Shown in pieces: positions 35,662-45,034 of a DNA stretch of 64,000 bases. The notes beneath the pieces are model-generated. The model saw nothing but the letters and a program-made list of their open reading frames with translations. It did not search any database and was not told the DNA's origin. The position numbers and the translations under genes were made by a program. Numbering within the stretch: position 1 is the stretch's first letter; every line of letters starts with the position of its first letter. The DNA is from Streptomyces clavifer (GTDB lineage: Bacteria; Actinomycetota; Actinomycetes; Streptomycetales; Streptomycetaceae): contig BMWJ01000006.1 in NCBI GenBank assembly GCA_014651175.1, positions 124,001 to 188,000 of the forward strand. Reading direction: 5' to 3'.

Positions 35662-37410
35662 TCACGCCTCCTTCGGGTGGTCGGTGGGGGCGTTGACACG
35701 GCGTGAGCGGCGCAGCGGCGGCTTGGCGCCGAGACGCTTCGGGTCCAGACCGGACCACGCGTTGCCGCTCGCGAAGAACTTCGTGCGGGCCATCAGCGTC
35801 ATGACGGGCTTGGTGAAGAGGAACACCACGACCACGTCGAGCAGGGTCGTGAGACCCAGCGTGAAGGCGAAGCCCTGGACCTTGCCGACCGTGACGAGGA
35901 ACAGCACGGCCGCGGCGAGGAACGACACGAAGTCGGAGACGAGGATCGTGCGCCGGGCCCTGGGCCAGGCGCGCTCGACGGCCGGACGCAGCGTACGGCC
36001 TTCGCGGATCTCGTCCCGGATGCGTTCGAAGTACACGATGAAGGAGTCCGCCGTGATACCGATCGCCACGATGGCACCGCAGACGGCCGGCAGGTTCAGC
36101 GCGAAGCCGATGGCCGGGCCGAGGAGCGCCATGATCGTGTAGGTCAGGATGCCGGAGGCGAGGAGGCTCAGGAGCGCGATGAGCGCCAGTCCCCGGTAGT
36201 AGGCCACCAGGTAGATGACGACCAGGGCCAGTCCGATGGCACCGGCGATGAGGCCGGCCTCCAGCTGCTCGCCACCGAGGGCGGCGGTGACGGTGGTGAC
36301 CGTGTCCTCACTGAAGGACAGCGGGAGCGCACCGTACGAGAGGACGTTGGCCAGGTCCTCGGCGGACTGCTGGGTGAAGCTGCCGGAGATCTCGGCGCTG
36401 CCGCTGAGGGTCTCGTTCACCTGGGGTGCGGAGACGACCTCGCCGTCGAGGGAGATCGCGAACTGGTTCTGCGGGGACTGCTGCGCCGACAGCTTCTTGG
36501 TGATCGCCTGGAACTTCTTGGAGCCCTTGTCCGTGAACTCCATCGAGACGAGCCAGATGCCGCGCTGCTGGTCGAACTGCCCCTTGGCGTCGTCGACGTC
36601 CGTACCGGAGACCTCGGCCGGGCCGAGGAGGTACTTGGCGTCACCCTCGGAGCTGCACGCGACCGTGGGGTCCTCGGGCTTGACGCCGTCGCCGGCCTTG
36701 GCACGGGCGGCCGCGTCGGTGCAGTCCAGCGCGGTGAACTTCTTCTCCAGCGCGGCGGTGGCCGCGTCGGGCGTCTCGGTGGCCGCGGGGGTCTCCCCGG
36801 CGCCGGAGCCGCTGGGGGTGGGCGTCTCGTCCTTCTTCAGGGCGCCGGTGACCGCGCGGCCCTGGGTGGTGGTGCTCGCCGAGGGCTTGCTCTCCCCGTC
36901 GGAAGCGGTGTCCGGGCTGCTCGCCTTCGCACTGGGCGTGGCGCTCGGCTCCCCGGAACCGCTCGCGGAGGGACTCGCGGAACCGGTGGGCGTGGGTCCG
37001 CCGCCGGTCACGGTGAGCACGGGCCGGAAGTAGAGCTGGGCGGTCGTCCCGACCTGTTCCCGAGCCTGCTTCGAGTTCGTGCCCTTGGGAATGTTGACGA
37101 TGATGTTGGACGTGCCCTGGGTCTGAACCTCGGCCTCGGAGACACCCAGACCATTGACACGGCGTTCGATGATGCTGACCGCGGTGTTCATGTTGGTCTC
37201 GTTGATCGCCTCGAGCTTGCCGGGCTGGCTCTTCGCCTTGAGGGTGATCGACGTGCCACCTGCCAGGTCGATACCAAGCCGGGGCGTGGTGTGACCGGAC
37301 AGGAACATCCCGCCGGTGAGCGCGACCATGGCAATGAGGATCAGAGCCAGGGCACGGCCCGGCTTGCTCTGTCCACCGGAAGATCCCCGGCCCTTCTTCG
37401 GTGCTGCCAC
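35662..37410 (-). CDS. secD: Protein-export membrane protein SecD
   Basis: Partner of SecF. The 582-residue protein has the N-terminal membrane helix followed by GIDLAGGTSITLKAK, the P1 domain with a long Ser/Pro/Thr/Gly insertion (about residues 150-220) that is not in E. coli SecD, and the C-terminal five-helix part with YGALPLSF, ALGGEQLEAGLIAGAIGLAL, GITADSFIVYFERIRDE. GTG at 37408-37410 with GGGAG about ten bases upstream. A 15-base hairpin separates it from yajC, so it may be partly independent of it. Confidence 0.96.
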   Translation of the reverse strand: MAAPKKGRGSSGGQSKPGRALALILIAMVALTGGMFLSGHTTPRLGIDLAGGTSITLKAKSQPGKLEAINETNMNTAVSIIERRVNGLGVSEAEVQTQGTSNIIVNIPKGTNSKQAREQVGTTAQLYFRPVLTVTGGGPTPTGSASPSASGSGEPSATPSAKASSPDTASDGESKPSASTTTQGRAVTGALKKDETPTPSGSGAGETPAATETPDAATAALEKKFTALDCTDAAARAKAGDGVKPEDPTVACSSEGDAKYLLGPAEVSGTDVDDAKGQFDQQRGIWLVSMEFTDKGSKKFQAITKKLSAQQSPQNQFAISLDGEVVSAPQVNETLSGSAEISGSFTQQSAEDLANVLSYGALPLSFSEDTVTTVTAALGGEQLEAGLIAGAIGLALVVIYLVAYYRGLALIALLSLLASGILTYTIMALLGPAIGFALNLPAVCGAIVAIGITADSFIVYFERIRDEIREGRTLRPAVERAWPRARRTILVSDFVSFLAAAVLFLVTVGKVQGFAFTLGLTTLLDVVVVFLFTKPVMTLMARTKFFASGNAWSGLDPKRLGAKPPLRRSRRVNAPTDHPKEA

Positions 37411-37510
37411 CTTTTTGCTTCTCCCTGTCCAACCGCCCCGCGCCGGGTACGCGCCCGAGCGGCCATGAAGTGTAGTGGGGACCCGCCCCCGAGAAGACCG
37501 CACGGCCCAT

Positions 37511-37544
37511 GAGACGCCGGACACCTGTGGGTGTCCGGCGTCTC
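37511..37544 (-). terminator. Strong hairpin between yajC and secD
   Basis: A 15-base perfect inverted repeat (GAGACGCCGGACACC / GGTGTCCGGCGTCTC) with a 4-base loop follows 14 bases after the yajC stop. It should end or attenuate the yajC transcript before secD. Confidence 0.75.
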
Positions 37545-37557
37545 GTGGATCGTGGAA

Positions 37558-38034
37558 CTACTTGGTGTCGCCCTCGCTGTCGGCCTTGGTGTCCTTGGCC
37601 TCTGCGCCCTTCGGCTCGGCGTCGGCCTCGGCCTTCTTGCCCAGGTCGATCTTCGCCACGTCCGCGTCGTCGTCCTTGTCCGCCGGCTCGGCGGCGGTCA
37701 GCGAGGAGGCGTCGTCGGGCACGACGGCGTCGCCGACCTCGAGGTCGGCGTCGTCACCGTGGACGATGCGGTTGTACTCCGCGTCGTCCAGGACCGCGCC
37801 GATGGCGTTCTTGGCGTAGATGGCGTGGACGCCGGGCGCGACCTCGAGGAGAACCGTGTCTTCCTGAATCTCCTTGACGGTGGCGTACATGCCTCCGATC
37901 GTGCGGACGCCGGTGCCCGGCTGCATGTCGTTGCGCATCTGCGCAGCCGCCTGCTGCTTCTTCTTGGCGGACCGGGTCATCAGGAACATGGCCCCGATGA
38001 GCACGATGAAGGGGAGGAGGGTCACGAGACTCAC
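37558..38034 (-). CDS. yajC: Preprotein translocase subunit YajC
   Basis: Small membrane partner of SecDF. The 158 residues have one N-terminal helix (LVTLLPFIVLIGAMFLMTRSAKKKQ), the family core MQPGTGVRTIGGMYATVKEI, and a long acidic/Ala-rich C-terminal tail that is not in E. coli. The GTG at 38032-38034, preceded by GAAGGAAG, gives the standard start; an upstream ATG adds seven unlikely residues. Between ruvB and secD. Confidence 0.92.
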   Translation of the reverse strand: MSLVTLLPFIVLIGAMFLMTRSAKKKQQAAAQMRNDMQPGTGVRTIGGMYATVKEIQEDTVLLEVAPGVHAIYAKNAIGAVLDDAEYNRIVHGDDADLEVGDAVVPDDASSLTAAEPADKDDDADVAKIDLGKKAEADAEPKGAEAKDTKADSEGDTK

Positions 38035-38199
38035 GGGACGGAACTTCCTTCGCACGACCGCGCTGCTGTGCGGCCTGGTCTACGGGGGTGGGTACACCGA
38101 CCTGTACGGGCGGCATCGGCGGAGTCTAAGCGAGTCCGCATCATTGGAACAACGCCCAGCATGGCACCGTGGTTCCCCTGGACGCCAACCTGTGACGCG

Positions 38200-39285
38200 T
38201 CACGCCCCGAACAGGCCCTGTTGTCCCTTTGCGCCGTGCTGCGGCGGTACGAGACCGAGGTGCGCCCACGCCGCGGGAGTGGCGACCCGCCCGCGCGGCG
38301 TCCTGGCCAGCAGCCCCTCCCGTACGAGGAAGGGCTCGGCGACCTCCTCGACCGTCTCCCGCTCCTCCCCCACCGCGACTGCCAGGGTCGACAGACCGAC
38401 GGGGCCGCCGCCGAAGAGCTTCAGCAGGGCGCCGAGCACGGCGCGGTCCAGGCGGTCCAGGCCGCGGGCGTCGACCTCGTACACCCGCAGGGCGGCGGCC
38501 GCGATGTCCCGGTCGATCCGTCCCTCGGCCTTGACCTGTGCGTAGTCCCGGACGCGGCGCAGCAGCCGGTTGGCGATGCGGGGCGTGCCCCGGGAGCGTC
38601 CGGCGATCTCGGCGGCGCCCTCGGTGTCTATGGCCACGTCGAGGAGGCCGGCGGAGCGGTGGATGACGCGCTCCAACTCGGTGGGGGCGTAGAACTCCAT
38701 GTGGCCGGTGAAGCCGAAGCGGTCGCGCAGCGGGGGCGGCAGGAGTCCGGCCCTGGTGGTGGCGCCGACCAGGGTGAACGGCGGCAGTTCCAGCGGAATG
38801 GCGGTGGCGCCGGGGCCCTTGCCGACGATCACGTCGACGCGGAAGTCCTCCATGGCCATGTAGAGCATCTCCTCGGCGGGCCGGGACATGCGGTGGATCT
38901 CGTCGAGGAAGAGGACCTCGCCCTCCTGGAGGGAGGAGAGGATCGCGGCGAGGTCTCCGGCGTGCTGGATCGCGGGGCCGGAGGTGATTCTGATCGGCGC
39001 CTCCATCTCGGCCGCGATGATCATGGAGAGGGTGGTCTTGCCGAGCCCGGGGGCTCCGGAGAGCAGGACATGGTCGGCCGTGGCTCCGCGGGCCCGGGCC
39101 GCCTTGAGCACCAGGTCGAGCTGTTCGCGCACCTTCTCCTGGCCGACGAACTCGTGGAGGTCCTTGGGGCGCAGGGCGGCCTCGACGGCCGTGTCCTCGC
39201 CGTCGGCGCCGGCGGCGACCAGCCGGTCCTCCAGCCGCTCGTCCTCCAGCTCGCCCGTGTCGGCTCCGGTCTCGTCCCAGTTCAT
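38200..39285 (-). CDS. ruvB: Holliday junction helicase subunit RuvB
   Basis: AAA+ motor of RuvAB branch migration. The 361 residues have Walker [10 protein letters not shown], Walker [12 protein letters not shown], sensor 1 [11 protein letters not shown], arginine-finger region PLRDRFGF and a C-terminal winged helix ([20 protein letters not shown]). ATG at 39283-39285. Last of the ruvCAB run; about 80 bases separate it from ruvA. Confidence 0.97.
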   Translation of the reverse strand: MNWDETGADTGELEDERLEDRLVAAGADGEDTAVEAALRPKDLHEFVGQEKVREQLDLVLKAARARGATADHVLLSGAPGLGKTTLSMIIAAEMEAPIRITSGPAIQHAGDLAAILSSLQEGEVLFLDEIHRMSRPAEEMLYMAMEDFRVDVIVGKGPGATAIPLELPPFTLVGATTRAGLLPPPLRDRFGFTGHMEFYAPTELERVIHRSAGLLDVAIDTEGAAEIAGRSRGTPRIANRLLRRVRDYAQVKAEGRIDRDIAAAALRVYEVDARGLDRLDRAVLGALLKLFGGGPVGLSTLAVAVGEERETVEEVAEPFLVREGLLARTPRGRVATPAAWAHLGLVPPQHGAKGQQGLFGA

Positions 39286-39365
39286 CTCGTCAGTCCCGCC
39301 TCGGGTGTTTCGGTGCCGGGCCCTGCGGTGCGCCGGCCGGCGTACGGGGCGTCGTGCCCCTGCGG

Positions 39366-39992
39366 TCAGCGTGCGCGGTTGAGGGTCTGCAGGGCCGCGC
39401 GCAGCAGCTGCGGCACGGGCGGCTGGGCGCCCGCGGCGAGCGCGGCCTCGGCCTGCGGTGCCACGGCGGTCACCGCCTCGTCGGCCTCACGCGTCGCGTA
39501 GCCGAGGCCGATCAGGGCGGCCTGCAGCTGGTCGCGCCAGGAGGAGCTGACCGCGGTGCCGATGCCCTGCTGCCCGATGTGCGCCCCGACCGGCTCGCCG
39601 AGCCGGTCCTTGAGCTCCAGGAGGAGCTTCTGGGCACCCTTCTTGCCGATGCCGGAGACGGCGGTGAGCGCCTTCTCGTCCCCGGTGGCGACGGCGATGC
39701 GCAGGGCGTCCGGACTGTGGGTGGCGAGCATGGCCTGGGCGAGCCGGGGGCCGACGCCGCTGGCGGTCTGGAGGAGCTCGAAGACCTGCCGCTCGTCGTC
39801 GTCGGCGAAGCCGTAGAGGGTGAGCGAGTCCTCCCGTACGACGAGGGAGGTGGCCAGCTTGGCCTCCTGGCCGATCCGCAGGCCCGCGAGGGTGCCGGGG
39901 GCGCACTGGACGGCCATGCCGATGCCGCCGACCTCGATCACGGCCGTGGTCGGAGCGAGGGCGGCCACCGGGCCGGAGACGAAGGCGATCAT
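39366..39992 (-). CDS. ruvA: Holliday junction subunit RuvA
   Basis: Tetrameric protein that binds the four-way junction and loads RuvB. The 208 residues have an N-terminal OB domain ([30 protein letters not shown]), two helix-hairpin-helix motifs ([32 protein letters not shown]) and the C-terminal RuvB-contact domain ([20 protein letters not shown]). The ATG at 39990-39992 overlaps the ruvC stop (ATGA), so it is coupled to ruvC. Confidence 0.97.
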   Translation of the reverse strand: MIAFVSGPVAALAPTTAVIEVGGIGMAVQCAPGTLAGLRIGQEAKLATSLVVREDSLTLYGFADDDERQVFELLQTASGVGPRLAQAMLATHSPDALRIAVATGDEKALTAVSGIGKKGAQKLLLELKDRLGEPVGAHIGQQGIGTAVSSSWRDQLQAALIGLGYATREADEAVTAVAPQAEAALAAGAQPPVPQLLRAALQTLNRAR

Positions 39993-40522
39993 GCGGTACG
40001 GCCTTTCAGCGTGCGGTGGGCGGCGACGGCCTGCTGCAGTCGGTTCTGAGCGGGCGCGCGCCAGATGTGGCAGATGGCGAGGGCGAGGGCGTCGGCGGCG
40101 TCGGCCGGCCTGGGCGGCGCGTCGAGCCGGAGGAGGCGGGTCACCATCGCCCCCACCTGCGCCTTGTCGGCGCGCCCGGATCCGGTGACGGCCGCCTTGA
40201 CCTCGCTGGGCGTGTGCAGGGCGACCGGGATGCCCCGGCGGGACGCGCAGAGCATGGCGACGGCACTGGCCTGGGCGGTGCCCATCACCGTGCGCACGTT
40301 GTGCTGGGCGAACACCCGCTCCACCGCGACGAACTCGGGCCGGTGTTCGTCGAGCCACTCCTCGATGCCCCGCTCGATGGCGACCAGCCGGTGGCCGAGC
40401 TCGGCGTCGGCCGGGGTCCGCACGACACCGACTCCGATCATCGTGAGCGGCCTTCCGGCGACGCCCTCGACGACTCCGACACCGCACCGGGTCAGCCCCG
40501 GGTCCACGCCCAGCACCCGCAT
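39989..40522 (-). CDS. ruvC: Holliday junction endonuclease RuvC
   Basis: Resolves the junctions made by RuvAB. The 177-residue protein has the RNase H-fold acidic positions: Asp7 in [10 protein letters not shown], the Glu in VERVF, and the C-terminal [15 protein letters not shown] at 40520-40522. First gene of ruvCAB, preceded by a strong hairpin that separates it from yebC. Confidence 0.97.
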   Translation of the reverse strand: MRVLGVDPGLTRCGVGVVEGVAGRPLTMIGVGVVRTPADAELGHRLVAIERGIEEWLDEHRPEFVAVERVFAQHNVRTVMGTAQASAVAMLCASRRGIPVALHTPSEVKAAVTGSGRADKAQVGAMVTRLLRLDAPPRPADAADALALAICHIWRAPAQNRLQQAVAAHRTLKGRTA

Positions 40523-40584
40523 GACAGGGCCCCCTCCACCACTCGGTCAACTGTTCCCGCAGGCTATCGGCTCCCACCGACAAT

Positions 40585-40623
40585 GCGGCGGGCCGACGGG
40601 GTGTGTCCCCGTCGGCCCGCCGC
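40585..40623 (-). terminator. yebC terminator
   Basis: A 17-base perfect inverted repeat (GCGGCGGGCCGACGGGG / CCCCGTCGGCCCGCCGC) with a 5-base loop, about 17 bases after yebC. It is the longest perfect hairpin noted in the window. Confidence 0.8.
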
Positions 40624-40639
40624 GGCCGTGCTGTCCGCC

Positions 40640-41392
40640 TCAGGCGTCGACCTTCTCCATGACCTCGTCGGAGACGTCGAAGTTGGCGAAGACGTTCTGC
40701 ACGTCGTCGCTGTCCTCCAGTGCGTCGATCAGCTTGAAGATCTTGCGCGCGCCCTCTTCGTCGAGGTCGACCTGCATGGTGGGCAGGAAGTCGGCCTCGG
40801 CCGAGTCGTAGTCGATGCCGGCCTCCTGGAGCGCGGTACGGACCGCGACCATGTCGGTGGCCTCGCTGACGACCTGGTAGGTCTCACCGAGGTCGTTGAC
40901 CTCCTCGGCGCCCGCGTCGAGGACCGCGTCGAGGACGTCGTCCTCGGACAGCTCGCCCTTGGGGACGATGACGACGCCCTTGCGGTTGAACAGGTACGAG
41001 ACCGAACCCGGGTCGGCCATGGAACCGCCGTTGCGGGTCATCGCGACACGCACGTCCGACGCGGCGCGGTTGCGGTTGTCGGTGAGGCACTCGATGAGCA
41101 CCGCGACACCGTTCGGGCCGTAACCCTCGTACATGATCGTCTGGTAATCGACGCCGCCCGCTTCGAGACCGCCACCGCGCTTGACCGCGGAGTCGATGTT
41201 CTTGTTCGGGACGGAGCTCTTCTTCGCCTTCTGAATGGCATCGACGAGGGTCGGGTTCCCCTCGGGGTCCACACCTCCGGTGCGGGCCGCTACCTCGATG
41301 TTCTTGATCAGCTTCGCGAAGAGCTTGCCGCGCTTGGCGTCAATCACGGCCTTCTTGTGCTTCGTCGTAGCCCATTTAGAGTGGCCGGACAT
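40640..41392 (-). CDS. yebC: YebC/TACO1-family translation/transcription factor
   Basis: A 250-residue member of the YebC family, whose members help ribosomes through proline-rich sequences and have also been described as transcription regulators. The conserved start [22 protein letters not shown], the [10 protein letters not shown] segment and [21 protein letters not shown] are present. ATG at 41390-41392 overlaps the end of pdxT by 17 bases, so translation is coupled. Usually sits beside ruvCAB. Confidence 0.95.
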   Translation of the reverse strand: MSGHSKWATTKHKKAVIDAKRGKLFAKLIKNIEVAARTGGVDPEGNPTLVDAIQKAKKSSVPNKNIDSAVKRGGGLEAGGVDYQTIMYEGYGPNGVAVLIECLTDNRNRAASDVRVAMTRNGGSMADPGSVSYLFNRKGVVIVPKGELSEDDVLDAVLDAGAEEVNDLGETYQVVSEATDMVAVRTALQEAGIDYDSAEADFLPTMQVDLDEEGARKIFKLIDALEDSDDVQNVFANFDVSDEVMEKVDA

Positions 41393-42086
41393 CTGCCTTC
41401 TCCTTCGCGTCACCAGAATCGATCCGAACCCGAGAGATCCTACCGGGATCGAGTCGGCCCACGGCGCGCACCATGTCGACGAAGAGTGCGTGCACGCGGT
41501 GGTCCCCGGTCAGTTCGGGGTGGAACGAGGTGGCGAGGGCGTTTCCCTGGCGGACGGCCACGATATGGCCGCCGTGCGTCGCGATGACGTCCACCGCGGC
41601 ACCCACCGACTCCACCCAGGGAGCCCGGATGAAGACGCCCTCGACGGACCCGCCGGGCACACCGTCGACCTCGACGGCCGCTTCGAAGGACTCGTTCTGC
41701 CGCCCGAAGGCGTTACGGCGCACGATCATGTCGATGCCGCCGACGGTCTCCTGGCCCGAAATGGGGTATCCCCCGCTCGAACGGGAGGGAGAGCTCGGGG
41801 AAGGGTCGAGGATCTCGTCGGCGAGCAGGATCATTCCGGCGCAGGTGCCGTAGACCGGCATCCCCGCGGCGACCCGGGCCCGCAGGGGTTCCATCATGCC
41901 GAACAGGACGGCCAGCTTGGACATCGTGGTGGACTCGCCGCCGGGTATGACGAGCCCGTCGACCTCGGCGAGCTCCTCGGGCCGTCGGACCGGCCTGGCC
42001 ACGGCGTCCGCCGAGGCCAGCGCGATCAGGTGCTCCCGTACGTCGCCCTGGAGGGCCAGGACTCCGATGACAGGGGTGTCGGTCAT
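41376..42086 (-). CDS. pdxT: Pyridoxal 5'-phosphate synthase glutaminase subunit
   Basis: Glutaminase partner of PdxS: frees ammonia from glutamine for PLP synthesis. The 236 residues keep [11 protein letters not shown], the nucleophile Cys82 in YGTCAGMI, and the His-Glu pair in [11 protein letters not shown]. Two oddities: an extra run of about 14 residues (96-109, Ser/Pro/Gly-rich) just after the nucleophile segment, encoded by a palindromic DNA stretch; and a C-terminal extension of about 25 residues that reaches into yebC. I remember the homologue in S. coelicolor lacking both. ATG at 42084-42086, 6 bases after pdxS. Confidence 0.93.
   Translation of the reverse strand: MTDTPVIGVLALQGDVREHLIALASADAVARPVRRPEELAEVDGLVIPGGESTTMSKLAVLFGMMEPLRARVAAGMPVYGTCAGMILLADEILDPSPSSPSRSSGGYPISGQETVGGIDMIVRRNAFGRQNESFEAAVEVDGVPGGSVEGVFIRAPWVESVGAAVDVIATHGGHIVAVRQGNALATSFHPELTGDHRVHALFVDMVRAVGRLDPGRISRVRIDSGDAKEKADVRPL
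41760..41801. repeat. Palindromic insertion inside pdxT
   Basis: A 42-base, in-frame segment with GGGGTATCCCC (41763-41773) and a CCCCGCTC ... GAGCTCGGGG imperfect stem. It adds about 14 residues to PdxT. The sequence style (CCCCCGCTCGAACGGG) resembles small palindromic repeats that I remember as scattered between Streptomyces genes. Confidence 0.55.
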
Positions 42087-42092
42087 CAGTGG

Positions 42093-43010
42093 TTACCAGC
42101 CGCGGTTGGCGTAGCGCTCGGCCTCGGGCAGCGTGTCGCAGTTGATGCCGACCATGGCCTCGCCCAGGTTGCGGGAGGCGTCCGCGATGACCTTCGGGTC
42201 GTCGTAGAAGGTGGTGGCCTTCACGATTGCGGCGGCGCGCTTGGCCGGGTCGCCGGACTTGAAGATGCCGGAACCCACGAAGACGCCCTCGGCACCGAGC
42301 TGACGCATCAGGGCCGCGTCGGCGGGGGTGGCGACGCCACCGGCGGAGAACAGGACGACGGGCAGCCTGCCGAGCTCGGCGACCTCCTTGACCAGCTCGT
42401 ACGGGGCACGGAGGTCCTTGGCGGCGGCGTACAGCTCGTTGTTGTCGTAGCCGCGCAGACGGGCGATCTCGTTCTTGATCTGGCGCAGGTGGCGGACGGC
42501 CTCGACGACGTTGCCGGTGCCGGCCTCGCCCTTGGAGCGGATCATCGCGGCACCCTCGGCGATGCGGCGCAGGGCCTCGCCCAGGTTGGTGGCGCCACAG
42601 ACGAAGGGGGTGGTGAAGGCGAACTTGTCGCTGTGGTTGACCTCGTCGGCCGGGGTGAGGACCTCGGACTCGTCGATGTAGTCGACTCCCAGGGACTGCA
42701 GTACCTGCGCCTCGACGAAATGCCCGATGCGGGACTTGGCCATGACGGGGATGGAGACGGCCCCGATGATCTCCTCGATCATGTCGGGGTCGGACATCCG
42801 GGCCACGCCGCCGTCCTTGCGGATGTCGGCCGGGACCCGCTCCAGGGCCATGACGGCCACGGCGCCCGCGTCCTCGGCGATCTTCGCCTGCTCGGCGTCG
42901 ACGACGTCCATGATCACGCCGCCCTTGAGCTGCTCGGCCATGCCGCGCTTGACGCGGGCGGTGCCGGTGGCCGGGGACTCGGTGGACTGGGTGCTGGGGA
43001 GCGTGGACAC
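42093..43010 (-). CDS. pdxS: Pyridoxal 5'-phosphate synthase lyase subunit
   Basis: Makes PLP from ribose 5-phosphate, glyceraldehyde 3-phosphate and ammonia. The 305 residues contain [20 protein letters not shown], the substrate lysine in [17 protein letters not shown]-type [29 protein letters not shown] and [18 protein letters not shown] start at 43008-43010. Operon pdxS-pdxT-yebC, 6 bases between the first two. Confidence 0.97.
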   Translation of the reverse strand: MSTLPSTQSTESPATGTARVKRGMAEQLKGGVIMDVVDAEQAKIAEDAGAVAVMALERVPADIRKDGGVARMSDPDMIEEIIGAVSIPVMAKSRIGHFVEAQVLQSLGVDYIDESEVLTPADEVNHSDKFAFTTPFVCGATNLGEALRRIAEGAAMIRSKGEAGTGNVVEAVRHLRQIKNEIARLRGYDNNELYAAAKDLRAPYELVKEVAELGRLPVVLFSAGGVATPADAALMRQLGAEGVFVGSGIFKSGDPAKRAAAIVKATTFYDDPKVIADASRNLGEAMVGINCDTLPEAERYANRGW

Positions 43011-43156
43011 GGATCGACCTCACTGGGGAGAAGACGCTGGATGCTGCACCTGAGCAAACGCTCCGGGACCAGTCCACAGCAAGGGCCAATGAACACCGCG
43101 TGGATCGTTTTGCCGCCCACCGCCCCGCGGCGGGGCCTGCTCCGCGCCCCGCTCCC

Positions 43157-43702
43157 TCAGGTACCGGGCCGGTCGGCGAGGGCCACCGGCGGCTCGTCGT
43201 CCATCTCGAACGCCAGCGGGAACGGGGCGTGCCCGGCGAGCCGGAACAGCCGCACCGTCCGGTGCCTGCGCAGGGCCCGGGCGGCGCGCACCGAGTCGTT
43301 GTGGAAGCGGCGCGCCATCGGTACGCGCCGTACGGCGGCGGCGAGTTCCCCGGCCGCGTCCTCACCGCCGGGGACCTGCTTCACCGCCTCGACCTGGGCC
43401 GTCTCGCCGAACACCGCCCGCAGCGCGGTGCTCAGCTCGCTCTCGGCGACCTCGCGCCGCTCCTCCTCGGCCTGCCGGGCGGCGTGCGCCGCCTCGTACA
43501 GCACGATGGAGGCCGCCGGGTCCAGGACTCCGGACGTGGCCAGCTCCTGGGTGACCGAGGCGCGGCGCAGCAGCTGCGCGTCCAGGGCCGCGCGGGACGC
43601 GTCGATACGGGCGTGGAGCCGGTCGAGCCGCCCGGCGGTCCAGCTGAGGTACAGGCCGATCGCGAGGAGCGCGACGGCAATCCAGATGAGGGTTTCGATC
43701 AC
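43157..43702 (-). CDS. LemA-like membrane protein
   Basis: A 181-residue protein with one N-terminal membrane helix (ETLIWIAVALLAIGLYLSW) followed by an alpha-helical region (RLDRLHARIDASRAALDAQL) reminiscent of LemA proteins, then a C-terminal part ending APFPLAFEMDDEPP. The similarity is in pattern only. Start GTG at 43700-43702 preferred; an in-frame ATG at 43735 would add 11 residues. It stands between pdxS and the phosphatidylinositol mannoside genes on the same strand and may be cotranscribed with the latter. Function unknown. Confidence 0.8.
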   Translation of the reverse strand: MIETLIWIAVALLAIGLYLSWTAGRLDRLHARIDASRAALDAQLLRRASVTQELATSGVLDPAASIVLYEAAHAARQAEEERREVAESELSTALRAVFGETAQVEAVKQVPGGEDAAGELAAAVRRVPMARRFHNDSVRAARALRRHRTVRLFRLAGHAPFPLAFEMDDEPPVALADRPGT

Positions 43703-43849
43703 GGGCGGCAAGGCTACCGTCGGTGCGGGCGCCATAGGCCCCCCGGTACGCCGCAGCGGCCCCGGCGCCCCGGCCCGGAGCGGTCCCCCGGCTCAGGTCC
43801 CCGTCCCGGCGCAGCCCCACCGCTCACGCCCCCGGCTGCGGGCCCGCGC

Positions 43850-45034
43850 TCAGTCCTGGGCCCAGTCCCCGGTCCGGTCCTTGGCCAGACCGAAGCGGGC
43901 GCGCAGGCCCGTGCGTTCGTCCGTGTCCACGGACGCGGCCCCCTCCGTCACCGTCTCGTACACCGCGAGGATGTCCGCACCGACCGTCGCCCAGTCGAAG
44001 CGCCGTACGTGTGCGCTGCCCCGCTCCCGCAGCCCCGCACGCCGCTCCGGGTCGCCGAGCAGCCGGATCGCGGCCTTGGCGAGCGCGTCCGCGTCCTCGT
44101 TGGCGAAGAGGTCGCCGGCCGCACCCTGGTCCAGCACCTGGGCGAACGCGTCGAGGTCGCTGGCCAGCACGGGTGCCCCCGCCGACAGGGCCTCGACCAG
44201 GATGATGCCGAAGCTCTCGCCGCCGGTGTTCGGCGCGACGTACACGTCGACGCTGCACAGCAGCCGCGCCTTGTCCTCGTCGCTCACCATGCCGAGGAAC
44301 TCGACGTGCCCACGCAGTTCCTCCGGCAGCGAGGCGACCGCTTCCTCCTCGTCACCGCGGCCCGCGACCAGCAGCCGGGTGTCCGGGCGGGCGGCGACGA
44401 TCGCGGGGAGCGCCCTCATCAGGACGGGCAGTCCCTTGCGCGGCTCGTCGATGCGCCCTATGAAGCCGAGCGTGCCCCCCTGCCACTCGGCCTTCGGCTC
44501 CGCACCGGCGAAGAAGCCCACGTCCACGCCGTTGGGGATGAGCACGGCGTCACCACCGAGGTGTTCGACCAGGGTGCGCCGCGCGTACTCGCTCACCGCG
44601 ATCCGCGCGCTGATCTTCTCCAGCGCCGGCTGGAGGATCGGGTACGCGGCGATCATCGCGCGGGAGCGCGGGTTGGACGTGTGGAACGTGGCGACGATCG
44701 GCCCCTGCGCCGCCCAGCAGGTCAGCAGGCCCAGTGAGGGCGCGGTGGGCTCGTGGATGTGGATGACGTCGAAGGTGCCGTCGTGCAGCCAGCGCCGTAC
44801 CCGCGCGGCGGACAGGAACCCGAAGTTCAGCCGTGCCACGGAGCCGTTGTACGGGACCGGCGTCGCCCGGCCCGCGGACACCACGTACGGCGGCAGCGGC
44901 GTCTCCTCGTCGGAGGGCGCCAGGACCGAGACGTGGTGCCCGAGCCGGATCAGGTGCTCGGCCAGGTCCCGGATGTGGAACTGCACGCCGCCCGGGACGT
45001 CCCAGGAGTAGGGACAGACGATGCCGATCTTCAC
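43850..45034 (-). CDS. pimA: Phosphatidylinositol mannosyltransferase (PimA-like GT4)
   Basis: GT-B glycosyltransferase expected to put the first mannose from GDP-mannose onto phosphatidylinositol at the inner face of the membrane. The 394 residues show the N-terminal IGIVCPYSWDVPGGVQFHI, the HIHEP segment, NGVDVGFF, GFIGRIDEPRKGL and the GT4 donor motif ESFGIILVEALSAGAPV (E-x7-E). GTG at 45032-45034 overlaps the stop of the acyltransferase (GTGA). Third of the pgsA-patA-pimA operon. Confidence 0.92.
   Translation of the reverse strand: MKIGIVCPYSWDVPGGVQFHIRDLAEHLIRLGHHVSVLAPSDEETPLPPYVVSAGRATPVPYNGSVARLNFGFLSAARVRRWLHDGTFDVIHIHEPTAPSLGLLTCWAAQGPIVATFHTSNPRSRAMIAAYPILQPALEKISARIAVSEYARRTLVEHLGGDAVLIPNGVDVGFFAGAEPKAEWQGGTLGFIGRIDEPRKGLPVLMRALPAIVAARPDTRLLVAGRGDEEEAVASLPEELRGHVEFLGMVSDEDKARLLCSVDVYVAPNTGGESFGIILVEALSAGAPVLASDLDAFAQVLDQGAAGDLFANEDADALAKAAIRLLGDPERRAGLRERGSAHVRRFDWATVGADILAVYETVTEGAASVDTDERTGLRARFGLAKDRTGDWAQD

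Noticed and set aside
43089-43700. Plus-strand gene starting at an ATG at 43089
   Set aside because: It is antisense to the LemA-like gene and has no coding character of its own.
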